DNA of 64,000 nucleotides, from NCBI RefSeq assembly GCF_002865645.1, contig NW_020194555.1:2134288-2198287 (forward strand). Reading direction: 5' to 3'. Positions 20,590 to 33,604 of the stretch are shown in pieces. The stretch's first letter is position 1; each line of letters starts with the position of its first letter. Source of the DNA: Hyaloscypha bicolor E (taxonomy: Eukaryota > Ascomycota > Leotiomycetes > Helotiales > Hyaloscyphaceae). The translations under genes and the position numbers were made by a program. The notes beneath the pieces were generated by a model. The model did not search any database, was not told where the DNA came from, and saw only the letters and a program-made list of their open reading frames with translations.

Positions 20590-21651
20590 TCAAGATATCC
20601 CATCCTCCTTAGACAAAGCCCCTCCACTTGCGACACTAATCAAATCATTCACCAATCTTCGGGTAGCTCGACTCTGAGGACTGTCCCCATCAGGAGCGTT
20701 CAAAGGTTGCGTAATCTTGACTCTTCCCTCGCCTCCTAATACAAAAGCTCCGCAAGCTATCCTCACAATTTTGACTCTCTCGTCTGCAATATTGAGAGCC
20801 AGGTGGGCCTTAATGTATATCGTTAGAGCGTCGAGAAATGGATTGCCTCCCGGGCCTTGCTTTCCAATCTGCTTCCCCATTGTGATTATTTTTGGTAGGT
20901 CCTCCCGTGCAATCTGAATGTCAATCGTCTTGAGAGAAGCAGATGCATCAGGTAAATCAAAACTAAGAAAGACGGCCGTTTCCTTGATGACATTTCTCAA
21001 CGATCTGCTCCTCTCTGCCACATCCAATACCTCACCGTCCTCTCCAATTGAGATATCTGAAAGATACTTCTCAAAAGTATCCGTCAAATGTGTGCTCGAT
21101 GGGCGAAGAGCTGAAACCCGAGCGTCGAATGTTGTAGAGAGGTAATCCACGAATGTTTCTCGTAGAGGCCCAGGCATCTTTGACAGCAACAGGGGAAAAT
21201 GCTGAAATCCATCATCTTCCCCCCTAGCACTATCCACGGTTTCGTCAACCTTGCCCTCTTGTCGAGCTCGTAATAGTATCGCTCGATATGCCATTTTCTC
21301 GTACGTAACCGTAACTAGCACCCCTCTGTTGATCGCCAGGCTTGTAATTGTATCGTCATTCCCTATATATGTTTCGTCTTCCACAGCCCACGCCTCTTCC
21401 TCCGGCAGAAGCTTCCATGTTACAGTGTGCAGTGCTCCTACACGCGCGAGCACGTTGTCATCTGGTCCCAGACCAACTCGTACCCCGCGCAGTACCTCAC
21501 CGGCAAGGATGTCTCGAAATCGTCGTGCATGTTGGTGTAGAGCGACATGATTGAGTAGCAGACTGCTACCCGTGAAGAGAGGAGAGATTCGATAGAGGGA
21601 AAATGTGGTGTTGTAAAGAGGGTACTGCTTATTCGGGCTTTCTGGAGCCAT
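20590..21651 (-). CDS. FTA1: kinetochore protein Fta1 / CENP-L homologue
   Basis: One exon of 353 residues from MAPESPNKQYPLYNTT (ATG 21649-21651); upstream codons in the frame lack an ATG. The N-terminal block PLYNTTFSLYRISPLF followed by ARRFRDILAGEVLRGVRVGL is the hallmark of the Sim4-subunit Fta1 family, the fungal CENP-L. The rest is the usual conserved fold with VTWKLLPEEEAW and a C-terminal IRIACGAFVLGGEGRVKI strand. CENP-L pairs with CENP-N in the inner kinetochore (CCAN/Sim4 complex) and contacts the CENP-A nucleosome. Its length is normal for the family. Its presence indicates a CCAN-type kinetochore in this fungus. Confidence 0.88.
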   Translation of the reverse strand: MAPESPNKQYPLYNTTFSLYRISPLFTGSSLLLNHVALHQHARRFRDILAGEVLRGVRVGLGPDDNVLARVGALHTVTWKLLPEEEAWAVEDETYIGNDDTITSLAINRGVLVTVTYEKMAYRAILLRARQEGKVDETVDSARGEDDGFQHFPLLLSKMPGPLRETFVDYLSTTFDARVSALRPSSTHLTDTFEKYLSDISIGEDGEVLDVAERSRSLRNVIKETAVFLSFDLPDASASLKTIDIQIAREDLPKIITMGKQIGKQGPGGNPFLDALTIYIKAHLALNIADERVKIVRIACGAFVLGGEGRVKITQPLNAPDGDSPQSRATRRLVNDLISVASGGALSKEDGIS

Positions 21652-22904
21652 CGTGGCTCGAAGGGTCTTCTCCGCAGATGACAATAGACCCCCTGGCTAT
21701 GTGCTTGGAGATATACCAGTTCTTGTCGTATGAAGACAAATCAAGACTATGGTGTGGAGTCTTGTGGACGCAGTGCAAGGCTGATCCTCGTTACTTGTGC
21801 ATTGCAAGTCGAATCGACGCGTTTTCGACGCGTTTCGGCGATTTTCGACAGAAACTTGAATGCAATTTGTGGATCATAAGAAGAGTGAAATTATTCAGTG
21901 AAGTCTGCCTTGACAGGTGGATGTTGAATGGTGACGGGTTACTGGAATGTTGGAGGAAATTCGCTAAAGGAAGACCGCCTCCAGCTTTTAAGGTTAATTC
22001 AACTTCATGCCTTCTAATAACCTCAACCTTTCGGAGACATGCTCCGTCGGCACTCTAAATCTATCTCAATATGATATCCTCGAGCCTTTGCCAGCATCTC
22101 CCCATTTTTAACCTATCGTACCCATGTATTCGGGAGGTCGAAGTCACTTTTTAGCCACAACGACGAAGAAACACGAATGTTTTCGTTGGACAGTGAGCAT
22201 ACTACCATTAGTCTGCTCGGTGTCACAGAACTCATCACCAAGCCAAAAACCGCCGCGGAGATACAACACAGCATCTCTTGCAAAGCCAGAGCTCTGTCAC
22301 TCAACTCAACTGTCGCTGTTTCAAGGGCCGTCAAGGCTCTGAGGGGAACTCCGGCTCCAGCGAGCATTTTGCATTTTTCCAGCCGCGGCTCCACCACACC
22401 GCCTCATTCTGAACGCCACAGAATCCTTCAAATTTCTCTGGCGCGAAACAAAGAACTCGATTGGCGATCAATCGTGTAAGACACGGGGAATTCGCCCCAA
22501 CGTTCATCCGTACTGCCGGGTTGATCCTCGAATGGTGTTCTGACCGATGCAGGACGGATGTTTCTGTTTCCTGAAATACGAGAACCTGCAGAATGAGGCT
22601 TTTGGGAGCCTTGCAGATATTGAGAGCCCATTCTAGAGGAACACTTAATTGGCCGCGAGGAGAACGTTCCCCATGAGCCTTGCCTCACCAGGTACAGGGA
22701 CATGGAGCCTTTCAATATTGAGCGCGGCAAGTCAGGCACCTCATGATCTGATCCTCTGAACATGACAAATCAGTTCTCAATGGATATAATTAGCCCCCGA
22801 TGCTTCCCCCTTTCCTCGTATGCTCTCCAGAGATCTATAGATCACATTCATTCAGAATAGTCACCAGCATTTTCTCCACAAACTCTTTCGTTTAAGCAAC
22901 AAAA
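21652..22904. other. intergenic with unassigned small frames
   Basis: Two overlapping frames at 22113-22397 (-) and 22177-22479 (+) are each about 95-100 codons and neither shows a recognisable family. If one is real, I cannot say which. The rest (22400-22900) has no gene. The 60 bases before 22905 hold a plausible leader with a CAACAAAAATG start context. Confidence 0.4.
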
Positions 22905-23639
22905 ATGCATCTCTTCTCAGTCTCTATCTTACTCGGTTCAGCCTGCTCTGTTCTTGCTGAGCTATCAGCTGGGCAGCGCATAAGCTTGACGGCATTAAAG
23001 TCAATCGTCGAGCGGCAGATACAATTGTGTACACCAGTCCCACCACCATATACCTGCGAACATTCCTGCGGTCCAGGAAACATTGAATGCATCTCATTCC
23101 CCACCTGCTACAATCCAAGTGCTGGGGAGACCTGCTGTTCCAATGGAGGTCCGTTCTCCCTCCCTCTTGTTGACAAGCGCCACTAATTTATTATTGTAGA
23201 TTACTGCCCGAAGGGATACTTCTGTACAAATGCAGGCTGCTGTCCTAACGGGTCTTCACTCGCAGAATGCGGTGCAGCCTTTACCTTGAGCATCATTCCA
23301 CCTCCCACCGGATCGCCTAGTTCTCCCAGCCCATCGTCTACGAGCTCTGCGGTCACTACAAGTAGCTCTTCTAGCTCTAATTTGACTCCCCCTCCTTCTT
23401 CGACCCCGACTCCGACTACCCCAGCCAGTCCAACCACTCCCTCGGCATCCGAGTCACCTAGTCCGACGAAAGCATCTCCAACAACTACACCCAAAATTGC
23501 AACACCTTCTTCGAATTCGACGAGTACGTCAACGCCGGCCGTTTCAACTGTACAACCGGGTGCGGCTGGAAAGACGTTTAGTTTCAATGTCATTCACGTA
23601 GCTCTCGGTTGGTTTGGTGTGCTCATTTTGGTGCTGTAA
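22905..23639 (+). CDS. secreted Cys-rich, Ser/Thr-rich GPI-anchored protein, 227 aa
   Basis: Exons 22905-23148 and 23200-23639; the intron ends TTATTGTAG and joins G plus AT as an Asp codon, giving [14 protein letters not shown]. Signal peptide [18 protein letters not shown] (residues 1-18). The Cys-rich core (about 43-125) has [38 protein letters not shown] and GCCPNG, about 14 Cys. A long Ser/Thr/Pro stretch follows (about 135-205), then a hydrophobic end [16 protein letters not shown] without a basic tail, as expected for GPI attachment. This architecture is common for fungal surface proteins of unknown role, with adhesion or wall-linkage as general possibilities. Confidence 0.85.
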
Positions 23640-24249
23640 ATAAATCTGCATTGGAAACTCGGGAATGACGTATAATTTCGGAAAGGAAAGATATGATGCA
23701 GAACATCAGGAGTCAGCATTCAGGTCATGGGCCTCGTTGAAATAGGCACTACCAACACACAATGAAAGTTCCTCCAAGATATAATGCTATCCTCTGTAAA
23801 ATTTCAAGTCTTCTGACCGAACATGCTTTTTAGATTTTCGGGAGCTGCCGGGTCCACGGGGGATCTATAAGTTGACCGAGGTCTTTGGAACCCAAGAGGA
23901 TCTCGTTGGAACCATTCCAATCCCAACACGTTATATTACCCATGTTCTAGTTGAAAATGCCACATACTCCAAGAAAGTTTTACTGAACAGGTCTTATGGG
24001 CCGACTTCAGCTGCCTTTCCCCGCATCCGATAGTTGATTACTGATCATTCCATCGGCACAAATTCTAAGTCCATCAGCTTCGACTTACCCCAGATTCTCG
24101 AAGAGCCTTAAATGCTTCAATCGCCCTGGTTCAGCTGAATTTGAGAGGAAACTGACCCAAAGCCAGGGGTGGAACGTTTTCCCTGGCAACATTTCCGTCA
24201 AAATCAAACCAACCAACCCCGACTCTAACTCTCACGAACGGCAACAAAC
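23640..24249. other. intergenic, no gene seen
   Basis: Holds the 3' flank of the GPI-protein gene and the promoter of the DUF302 gene. No frame of interest. The last 60 bases are C-rich and A-rich (accaaccaaccccgactctaac), a typical leader. Confidence 0.5.
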
Positions 24250-24836
24250 ATGGCCCAAACTCCCAGCACTAAATCGCAATCCTTCGAAGGAACACGAATC
24301 ACCGTCGAATCAAGCAAGCCCTTCGACGAAGTCATCACAACACTCTACTCATCCATTGGCTCACCTTCGGACACTGGAAAATGGATGGCCATCGCCAAGA
24401 GCATCAAATCGTACTCCGATGAAGCCCGAGAAGAGTTTACGTCTGCTACAAAAAAGGCAGTTGGACCTCACGGCTTCATGATCTTCCAGGTATGAACCTC
24501 ACTCATCCGCGTAAAGCGCCAATGTTGATAAATTAGGTATTCAATCACGGAGCTTGGATCCCACTCTTTGGTGTCGGAGGCGGTCTCAAGATGACGAGAA
24601 TCATCCTCGGCAATCCTCTCATTGCAATCACGATGTTGATGAGAGATTTGACTGCGGGTCTGTTTGTACCTGTTGAGATGTTGGTGATTGAGAAAGAGAA
24701 AGGCGGTGGGACGGAGGTGTTGTATACGCTGCCGAGCTGCTTAATTGCAGGGTTGAATAAAGATGAGGAGTTGATGAAAGCTGTGAGGCTTCTGGACGGG
24801 AAGTTGGAGGGCTTGGTGAGGGATATTCTTGCTTGA
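24250..24836 (+). CDS. DUF302-domain protein, 179 aa
   Basis: Exons 24250-24489 and 24537-24836, phase-0 intron (GTATGA ... AATTAG). The protein reads MAQTPSTKSQSFEGTRITVES then KPFDEVITTLYSSIGSP, the beta-alpha start of DUF302. After the splice, VFNHGAWIPLFGVGGGLKMTRIILGNPLIAITMLMRD carries the second half and ends VPVEMLVIEKEKGGG. DUF302 proteins are small soluble alpha/beta proteins of unknown function found in bacteria and fungi. No signal peptide is present. The 3' end lies about 150 bases from the convergent next gene. Confidence 0.82.
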
Positions 24837-24986
24837 TGGCGGTCGAGATTTGTATTGCATAAAAGTAATCTCATAATATGGCTTTCTTCACTAGTAGTCT
24901 AGGTGCTAGACTATGCAAGCCCAAAAATATATACAATAAGACAACGACGACGAAGGGCTTCCTCTTACCCGGTCCGATCCTTCTTT

Positions 24987-26780
24987 TCACCACACACAAG
25001 TACCATATTCATTAGCCCTCGATGCGGCAACAGGAGCAGTTGGGATTGTAATTGTTTGAAATGTGCGGGATGCAACATGATGATGAGTCCTTAAAGAAGT
25101 AACCGCTCCAGCGCCAGTCGAAGATACAACTGATGAAGACGATGAGGACGATGAAGATGATGTGGACGGTGTGGGCGATGGGGGCGATGGGGACGATGAA
25201 GACGATGGGGACGATGGGGACGATGAGGACGATGAGGGCGATGAAGCAGTCCCAGCTGTGCTGTCCCCTGAGCTAGCACAAGCAAAGCTCATCTTGCTAA
25301 CAGGAGTACCAGAAGCCAATGGTTGACTGAGATCCCAAGTCATGTCGACATACGGCCAGCAGACCTTATTAGTACCCACATTGGCAATATCACCACTGAC
25401 AAAGAAGCTTGTTGAGCTGGTTGGTGAGCCAACCTTGGCACCAGTGCTGTCGACGAATTGGAACGAGGTTCCAGCATAAGTCCCAGAGCAGCCAAGAGGA
25501 ACTGGCTGACAATCAAAGTTTGTAAGCGTTTCCCAGGTGACCAGAGCGAGGTTGGGGTTGAGGGTTGCAACATGGACATTTTGGTGGTCTTCGGTGGTGG
25601 AGTACGTGATCCAGTTGACCTGTCCATCACCGTTGTGCGCGCCAACTGTGGATGAGGCTTCAGCTCCAGTGAGGGTATTTTTGTCCGACATAGTCGCAAT
25701 AGCGACATTGTGGTTCAACCAGCGGGGACTGCATTGTGTATATGGAGTTCCAAGCCAGGCATTCTCCGTCAAGTCGAGAGCTCCCCGTGATTGCCATGCG
25801 AAGATGTATTTGGTGGTATCCGGGAAGAGTGCCAGATTTGAATATGATCCAGACATGCCTCCCATAGGTTCTCCGCTGCAGCCATTCGTGGTGTTTTCGT
25901 TTGCAATCTTTACCCCGGACATGTATTGTGTCTCAGTGTTCAACCAGATATCGCCTTGATCCTCGGCACAGATGCTGGCAAACGGTGCGGCATCAGCAGC
26001 CTCCAGACCAATACCCGTGTTGTGAGAGCAACCGAAGTCACTACTCGCCCCGGTGATGGTTTGTAGAGCTCCTTTGGTGTTGACGTATTGGATAGAGTCG
26101 CCGAAGTGACCAGAGGCATCACCAGTGTACCCTGCACTGTCAGCTTTTCACCGTGTTAGGGGACATGGATAATAATTACCAGTAACAACAAAGTAAGCAC
26201 CGTAGAGACCAGCAGTCTCCGAGTAGACCAAGTCTCCGTTGGCATCAGTTGTAGCAGTCAACTTGGGACGATTAGCATGTCTTGTTATTTTATATTAGAG
26301 CCATACCATAGTATTAGGGTGAACACCTGGGCCATTGACAGGAGTTCTCCAGCTTTCCACACCATTCGTAACTCGAATGATTGCTGTGACATAATCTCCA
26401 GTGGGTGGCAAGTTAGTTGACCCTGTTGCATGGATCGTTACCATTAACGCAAACCCATCATTGTGGGCTACAAGACCTGCAGCTTCATAGCCCGTCGTTT
26501 CGTACGCAGTGCCGACGGCTTCAAAAGTCGTGAGATCGACTTGCTGGACAATGACACTAGCATATGCAGCGTCAAGGTAAGCCAAGTATGCCGACTTTCC
26601 ATCTGGGGAAACAGCGAATGGTGTTCTTCGATGGTGAGGAAGTCCAGTCCAGTAGGCCTCTTTGATGGGATCGAAACTGCTCGGCAGGGCAAGAGAGTTG
26701 GGAAAAGAAGTAAGAATAGGATCAGCAAGGACACCAGCGCTGCTGCCAAGCAAAAGACAAAGGGCAGATGTGAAATGCAT
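24987..26780 (-). CDS. large secreted protein with Ser/Pro-rich tail, 566 aa
   Basis: Exons (minus order): 26780-26307, 26261-26180 and 26131-24987; both introns restore frame (TM to LTATTD; VVT to GYTGDASGHFG). The signal peptide is MHFTSALCLLLGSSAGVLA. The body has repeated short blocks such as AVSPDGKSAYLAYLD, GFALMVTIHA, NLALFPDTTKYIFAWQSRG, NHNVAIATMSD and NLALVTWETL, which suggest a beta-propeller-like fold. Paired Cys (NGCSGEP, QCSPRW, DCQPVPLGCSG, KVCWPYVD) fit an extracellular protein. The C-terminal part (about 455-520) is a Ser/Pro low-complexity linker, followed by SLRTHHHVASRTFQ and no GPI signal. Conserved in ascomycetes but not named; no enzyme motif is visible. Confidence 0.75.
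25120..25255 (-). repeat. GA(T/C)GA(N)GAC 9-base coding minisatellite
   Basis: Inside the Ser/Pro-rich tail of the secreted protein gene, variants of gacgatggg/gacgatgag repeat with a period of 9 bases (three codons). They encode Ser-Ser-Pro triplets on the minus strand. The number of copies probably varies between strains without breaking the frame. Confidence 0.8.
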
Positions 26781-27526
26781 ATCTTGAAAAGTAAGGACTG
26801 ACCAGAGCACAAGCGCTCAATATTCGAAAAGAATGTAATGGCTTTTGAAGACCGTGAGGAAACAAGAACGAGATGATACTCCTCATTATATATGCAATTC
26901 AGTGAGACTAACAAACAATGTACGTTATGTCTGAAACGCAGGACAAGAGAGTGGAGATTTAGGCCCAGGCCTCGCCGCGCCTGCAAAAAGCTTTAAAGTC
27001 TATTTACTCATCTTCCTCAAACTCTCTCGGAAAACCTCGACGACCTTGGTGTGCTAACACAACTTGCAGGCCATCTCAAAGCCCTGCAATTTGATGTCAT
27101 CAGGGAGAGTGGGAACATGGTGACACCTGAGACACCATGAACTGCTGAATCATAAGGGTACGAACTGGCGGAGCAGTTGGTTCCACCACTCAAAATTTTC
27201 GGAAACAAAATTGAGTTGAAGGGCCCACAAGTGATTTCCGATGATAATCTGATTGAAACAAGCGAGCAGCGGGGGACCAGGGACGAACGTTGGAAGCGGC
27301 AAGCTCCATTCAGGGGTTGCACGGCTCAGAGCCGAGGACCTCAATTTTTGGGTTTTCAATGTTCATTCCCAATCGTCCGAAACTATCGTGTGGTAGGTCA
27401 GGTCCATCCAGTAAGAGGACTAATTAGAAGGACTTGTCATTCATTTTAAATACATGAAAACAGGGTATCACCCCATGAACGCCATCCGAAGCAACAAATG
27501 CGTATGCTGAAACTCATAATCATCCC
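26781..27526. other. intergenic between two minus-strand genes
   Basis: Promoter side of the secreted-protein gene (TATATATGC-like word near 26888) and 3' side of the SUN-domain gene. Small frames at 27017-27449 are on both strands and unassigned. No gene supported. Confidence 0.45.
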
Positions 27527-29783
27527 TTAAGCAGCTATCTCTCCATGCAAGCGAACTCTGTAAATGCAGGTATATCCTACGTTCTCTCCGCCCCAGTTGC
27601 TCTTAGAGCGAACAATGATTTTGTTCGTGGCGGCGCCCAAAGCTTTCATGTCCAACTGCACTGGGAAGGACTGAACATTTTGATTTGATTCGATATCGTA
27701 AGTGAAGGAGGCAATACGAACCCAGCCGTATGGAAGGGACACGTCAGCATCGACACCAAACATGTCGTCTGACATTGTCTTGAAGCTGCTGTAGGTTTCC
27801 AATGCACTATCCATGAAGGCAAAGAGCTCCATTTCTCTTGGAGCAGCTCCTGGCTCAAGTGCTGCCGACGGCGAAATATGCTCAACGACAACTTGGTCTG
27901 GGTAAATGGTGCTGGCCATGATGACACCGAGACTCGTTCCAAAACCATCGGCATCGTTTGAAGGGGAGCACCAGCAGTCGCCATGTTCATCCCATCTTGT
28001 AAGTGCAGTCTCCGGGGCTTTGGGTGCTGGGACGGAATTGAGCATCATGGCTCTCATCCATCGGTTAGGGAACCAGACATTCTGACTTGGAAAGATGTAA
28101 TTTGGGGATGTGCTGTAGGGATCGATGACTGCACCAGTGCCTTTGGAGAAATGGTTGACGCGGGTAAGGCCATAGTTGACAGTTTGTTGGAGGTTTGATC
28201 TGGCCAGAGCTTCGAGTTGTGCATGTGGAAGGAGCTTCCTGACAACTTCTTCGGCAATGGCCTTGACCTCTTTTGCGGTGAGACCGGCAGGGTCCTGATG
28301 AAGCTGTTGAATTAGGCGACTTGCGTTCTCCAGCTTCTTCGTTAACTGGTTCATTTCCAGTTTGATTTCTTTTTGATTGTCGTCCCAACTTTGACGAATA
28401 ATTCGGAGGATTTCTGGCTTGGAGGCGATATGGTTGTCTTCGAGGAGGCGAGGAAACTTCTTGGCAAGTTCATCCCCCAATACTGCAGTCATCTTCGCTT
28501 GGTTGCTCTTCATGAACTTTTCATACTCTCTTCCGGAAATCCGTTCCACGTCTTTGACAGAAAGACTAGTGCCTGGTGAAGTACTCTTGCCATCGGATCG
28601 ATAGGAGATGAGAGTTTGGTCAGATCGAATCTTGCCTTGAAGAGCATGCCAAAAGTCGTCAGGAATGACAAGATTTCCGTACTTATCCTTTTTAACCAAG
28701 AGAGCATCAGGAATCAGTTTTTCGAGTTTGGCGAAGGTTTTCGGATCAATTTCGGAGTGGGTTTTGATCCTGGCCGCTTGATATTCGAGATCATTCAAAC
28801 GTCGATGAATGTCTTTGATTTCAGCAGGATTAAAGTTGTCGAAGGGGTGGCGGATTGAATATGGGATGAACTGGCCAATATTGTGGGTGATGTCCATGCC
28901 ATAAAATTGGACATCTGAGTTCCGGAAGGCCATAATGGCCGTGGACGCGAGGATGGCAATGACGACCAAGGTGCCAAGTTCCTTGCCCAACGAGAGGAAA
29001 CTGTGTAACGATTAATGGAGAGCCGAACAAACCATATATAGGAAGCTTACAATTTACGGAAGGACCAAACCCATCTGCCAAAAGACACTGCCCAGGCCCA
29101 GGATGCCTCTCTGGTATTCCAGATGTCTGCTACTGTCGTCTGACCACGGGCTGCTCGTGCCTCGATAAGACGTTGACGAGCTAAGGCCGCGAGTTCTTGA
29201 CGCATAGCAATTTCTTCTCGCTCAAGTCTGGTGTCAATGCTCATGGGAAAAGGACCCGAAGCAACCGACTCGCGCTCTTCAGGAATCTCTTTTAACTCGG
29301 GAGAATCTTGGACAACTGAATCATCGATAGCAGCTTGATTGAAGATACCACTCTCATGATGGAAGCTCCGGTTTGCATCCGATTGAACAGGCGTACTTCC
29401 ACGGCTGTGTCTTCCACCACGGCCAGCAGGCGTACGAGATCTATTTCCTGCACATTTGGTCAGTAATATCCATTTTCAAGCTGCAAAAACATACTGTCTG
29501 AAGTGGTTGTTTCTGGGACGGGATTGAGAATTCCTCCAAGAATGTTGTTAAGTTGCTCTCCAACCTGAGCTCCAGCTGCTCTCGCAGGTTCTGGGACTGT
29601 ATTGGTGCCATAGGCCGTGCTTGTTCGAAGGCCGACCGCAGGCAGTGGGGCATTTGCAGTACTTCCACCTCTGCGGGAGGCACGTCTCGGGGTTGCAGGG
29701 ATATCAGCCGTTGAGATAGCAGGGGAAGCACCTCGATCGCTAGCTTGCCTGCTCGTGGCACGAGTGCTGCGTCTGGTCGACAT
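27527..29783 (-). CDS. SUN-domain nuclear envelope protein (Sad1/UNC-84 type), 719 aa
   Basis: Exons (minus order): 29783-29495, 29447-29051 and 29000-27527. The N-terminal 230 residues (MSTRRSTRATSRQ, RTPAGRGGRHSRGSTP) are basic and disordered, as expected for the nucleoplasmic tail. A membrane segment follows the second intron (GTLVVIAILASTAIMAF, about 233-249). Next comes a long helical coiled-coil-like lumenal region (HRRLNDLEYQAARI to LTAKEVKAIAEEVVRKLL). The SUN domain occupies about 540-719, with NVWFPNRWMRAMMLNS, RWDEHGDCWCSPS, VEHISPSAALEPGAAPREMELFAF and a closing NVGYTCIYRVRLHGE. SUN proteins bridge the inner and outer nuclear membranes through KASH partners and tie spindle pole bodies or telomeres to the envelope. 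The splice joins are exact in frame. Confidence 0.9.
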
Positions 29784-30953
29784 TGTAGTTGGAGGGAAGT
29801 GACGGAAATCGGATCGAGGAAGGTGGTCGAGCGGCGTGTAATCGGAGATGCTATGGACTGAACTGGAATCAAAGTCTCCCGGTTCGGAATCAAGGCCTAA
29901 TGAGAAGTGTTAGCAAAGAACACAGCAAAACAAATCACAGAGGGAGCTGACGAGTTCCGTGCAGTCGATAACTGAGGGAGTCAATGACGCGCATTTCTTG
30001 CCTCGAATGATTTTTAAAGAAAGAAGAAGAGGAAGATCGGAAAAGAATCTTGGAGCAAAGGTTTTGTGCGCTGAGAAAACATTGTGCGAAGAATAAGCCC
30101 ACTTACTATTGTCTTGAAGCTATTCACAGTCGCTAACAATAGCAAGCTCCAAAAACCACAATACTCCGCCGGAACCCAATCCAAAAAGCTGAATTACGCG
30201 TCCCAATCGAAACCCCCAACTACTATACTTGATATTATGTCACAAGCGCTTCATGCGCAGTATTGTATCGATTGTTCAGCGATCGAGCGCAGGGTGGTGA
30301 AGTTGACCTCGAGTCGCGACGGGAGGGGGCGACAAGTGCAGGACAATGGGAGGCCATTTATTGCTATGGACATGCAGCTGCCCAAATAAATTCCTCGGCG
30401 AGCACAAGCAATGTTAACAAAGGTAGCGGAAGGGGCTTTTTCATCTTGCGGATGTCCGAATGTGGTTTGTTTGCATTCTTGCGATCATGGCCTCTGCAAC
30501 GCGAAGTGCTGCTTCCTTGCCAGTGGCTGGTGGCTGGGAGCTGGTTTGGTGGTGGCGGGTGAATGAGGCTGGTGAAGCGGCAGCGAGGCTGAAACTTAAA
30601 ATTTGGCGGTGAAGCTGACGCTGTCACTTCCTCAACATTGCGCAACGGCTTATTGCTTTTCCAGTGACACACATCTGCAAAAAGAAGCAAGAATAGCGTG
30701 CGGGCACCAATTCCATTTCTCCATCTGCTGATTGTCTCATCAGATCTGATGTCTGTAACCGCAACCATGGTGACGAGTCTGGGACCCAGCAGCCTGTTAT
30801 TTTCGGGGATTTTCTGTTACGAGGGAGTCCCTGGAAATTTTGTGTCCGCCCACCATCAAGTCCCCTCGTATTTCTTGACCGAAGAAGAACATCTCACAAC
30901 CTCAGCACCTCTGATTCCTCTCTTCAAATCAATCGCCTTTCCACAAAGCAAAA
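29784..30953. other. divergent promoter region, SUN gene / UDP-glucose epimerase
   Basis: No gene is supportable in 1.17 kb between two divergent starts. Frames at 30084-30562 (+) and 30364-30768 (-) overlap and have no family pattern. The last 90 bases before 30954 are C-rich and T-rich, as in fungal leaders. Confidence 0.5.
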
Positions 30954-32282
<1,329 letters not shown>

Positions 32283-32392
32283 ATCCGGTATCTTTTCAGT
32301 ACTTCGATTGGGCACTTTCTTCTTAAGCCATGCATATAGCATTAGCATTCATCATATAGATAGTTCTGCTTTATTTCGTAGCTGTACCAAAT

Positions 32393-33604
32393 CTACGGCT
32401 TCAACAATAACTTCCCTGTTGTCGCTCTTCCCTCCAGATCCGTGTGTGCCTTGGCAATATCCTTTAGGGGATACGTGTGGTGAATCCTAACGTTCAACTT
32501 ATCCTTTGTGATAAAATCGAAAAGCTCGGCGGTATACTTCTCGAACTCCTCCCGCGTGTAGATGTAGTTGAAAAGCGTCGGTCTCAAAACCTTGATGTTC
32601 TTCGCCGAAAGTCGCGAGATTGCCAACGGGGGAACAGCGCCAGACTTGGCATGCAGTCAGCCAACGAGCTTCACACAACTCACATACGAATATCAGACAC
32701 AACTCACCGAGTTCCCATAAGAAACCACAGTCCCCTTCCTAACCACAACCACCAAATCATTCTCAAACTGATCCTTGCCCGTGCTATCAAAAACCACCGC
32801 AACGCCCTCACCACCAGTAATCCCCTTCACCTTCCCCACGAAATCCTTCTCCTCCTTATAATTAATCATGAACTCCGCACCATTCTTCTTCGCCAGCTCA
32901 ATCTTCTCACTCGTGCTCGCGGTCCCAATAACCCTCGCACCAACAGCCTTCAACAATTGACAAAGCCACAGCCCCACCCCTCCCGCCGCAGCATGAACGA
33001 GAACCCAATCCCCTTTCTGCACCAAGTACGCCTCTCTTATAAGCGTCAAAGCCGTCAAACCTTGCAGTATTGAAGCAGCGGCAATCCCAGGCTCGATACT
33101 AGAGGGCACGATGTGTGTCTTTACAGCAGGGACAGCGGTGTATTCTGCGTAGGCGCCGCCCGCCATCCATACGACGCGATCACCGGGCTTGAAGCCGTAC
33201 ATGTCGCCTGAGGGGCCGAGGGAGACGATTGTTCCTTCTGCTTCGCGGCCGAGGATCTCGGGTTTGGGAGAGGGGTAGAGACCTGTTCGGAAGTAGCTGC
33301 TCGCTGTCAGGATGCGGAGTTCGACGTTTGAAGGGATAGGATCGGGAGGCAGTTACGTGTCGATGTAATTGACACCAATGAAGTCGTTCTTGACCAGAAC
33401 CTGGCCTTCTTTTGGTGTCGGAACTGGCAGGTCCGTCTTATATTGCAGCACTTCGATGCCGCCTGTCTTTTCGACAAGGACACCGCTCATGGTTTTGGGG
33501 ACCGAGGTCGCCATCTTGCGGGGGAAGTGGTTGTTGAATTGTCTGAGACGAAGAGTGGGTTGGAATCTCGAGGTCAGGAGCCGAGTAGCGTATCTTGTAG
33601 ACAT
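32393..33604 (-). CDS. ZTA1: zeta-crystallin-type NADPH:quinone oxidoreductase, 362 aa
   Basis: Exons (minus order): 33604-33357, 33296-32708 and 32644-32393; all joins keep frame (IDT to YFRTGLYP; YGNS to SGAVPP). The ATG at 33602-33604 gives MSTRYATRLLTSRFQPTLRLR, an Arg/Ser/Thr-rich mitochondrial-type presequence. A second in-frame Met (MATSVPKTMSG) would give a cytosolic form. The MDR fold has VLVHAAAGGVGLWLCQLLKA (NADPH site), VVFDSTGKDQFE and RALVVVV-like strands. The Zn-binding Cys set of alcohol dehydrogenases is absent, as in quinone reductases. It reduces quinones or alpha,beta-unsaturated ketones. The 3' end is convergent with GAL10, 110 bases apart. Confidence 0.9.

Noticed and set aside
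22113..22479. Overlapping 94-codon (-) and 100-codon (+) frames
   Set aside because: Neither has a recognisable domain, splice support or start context; I could not choose between strands.
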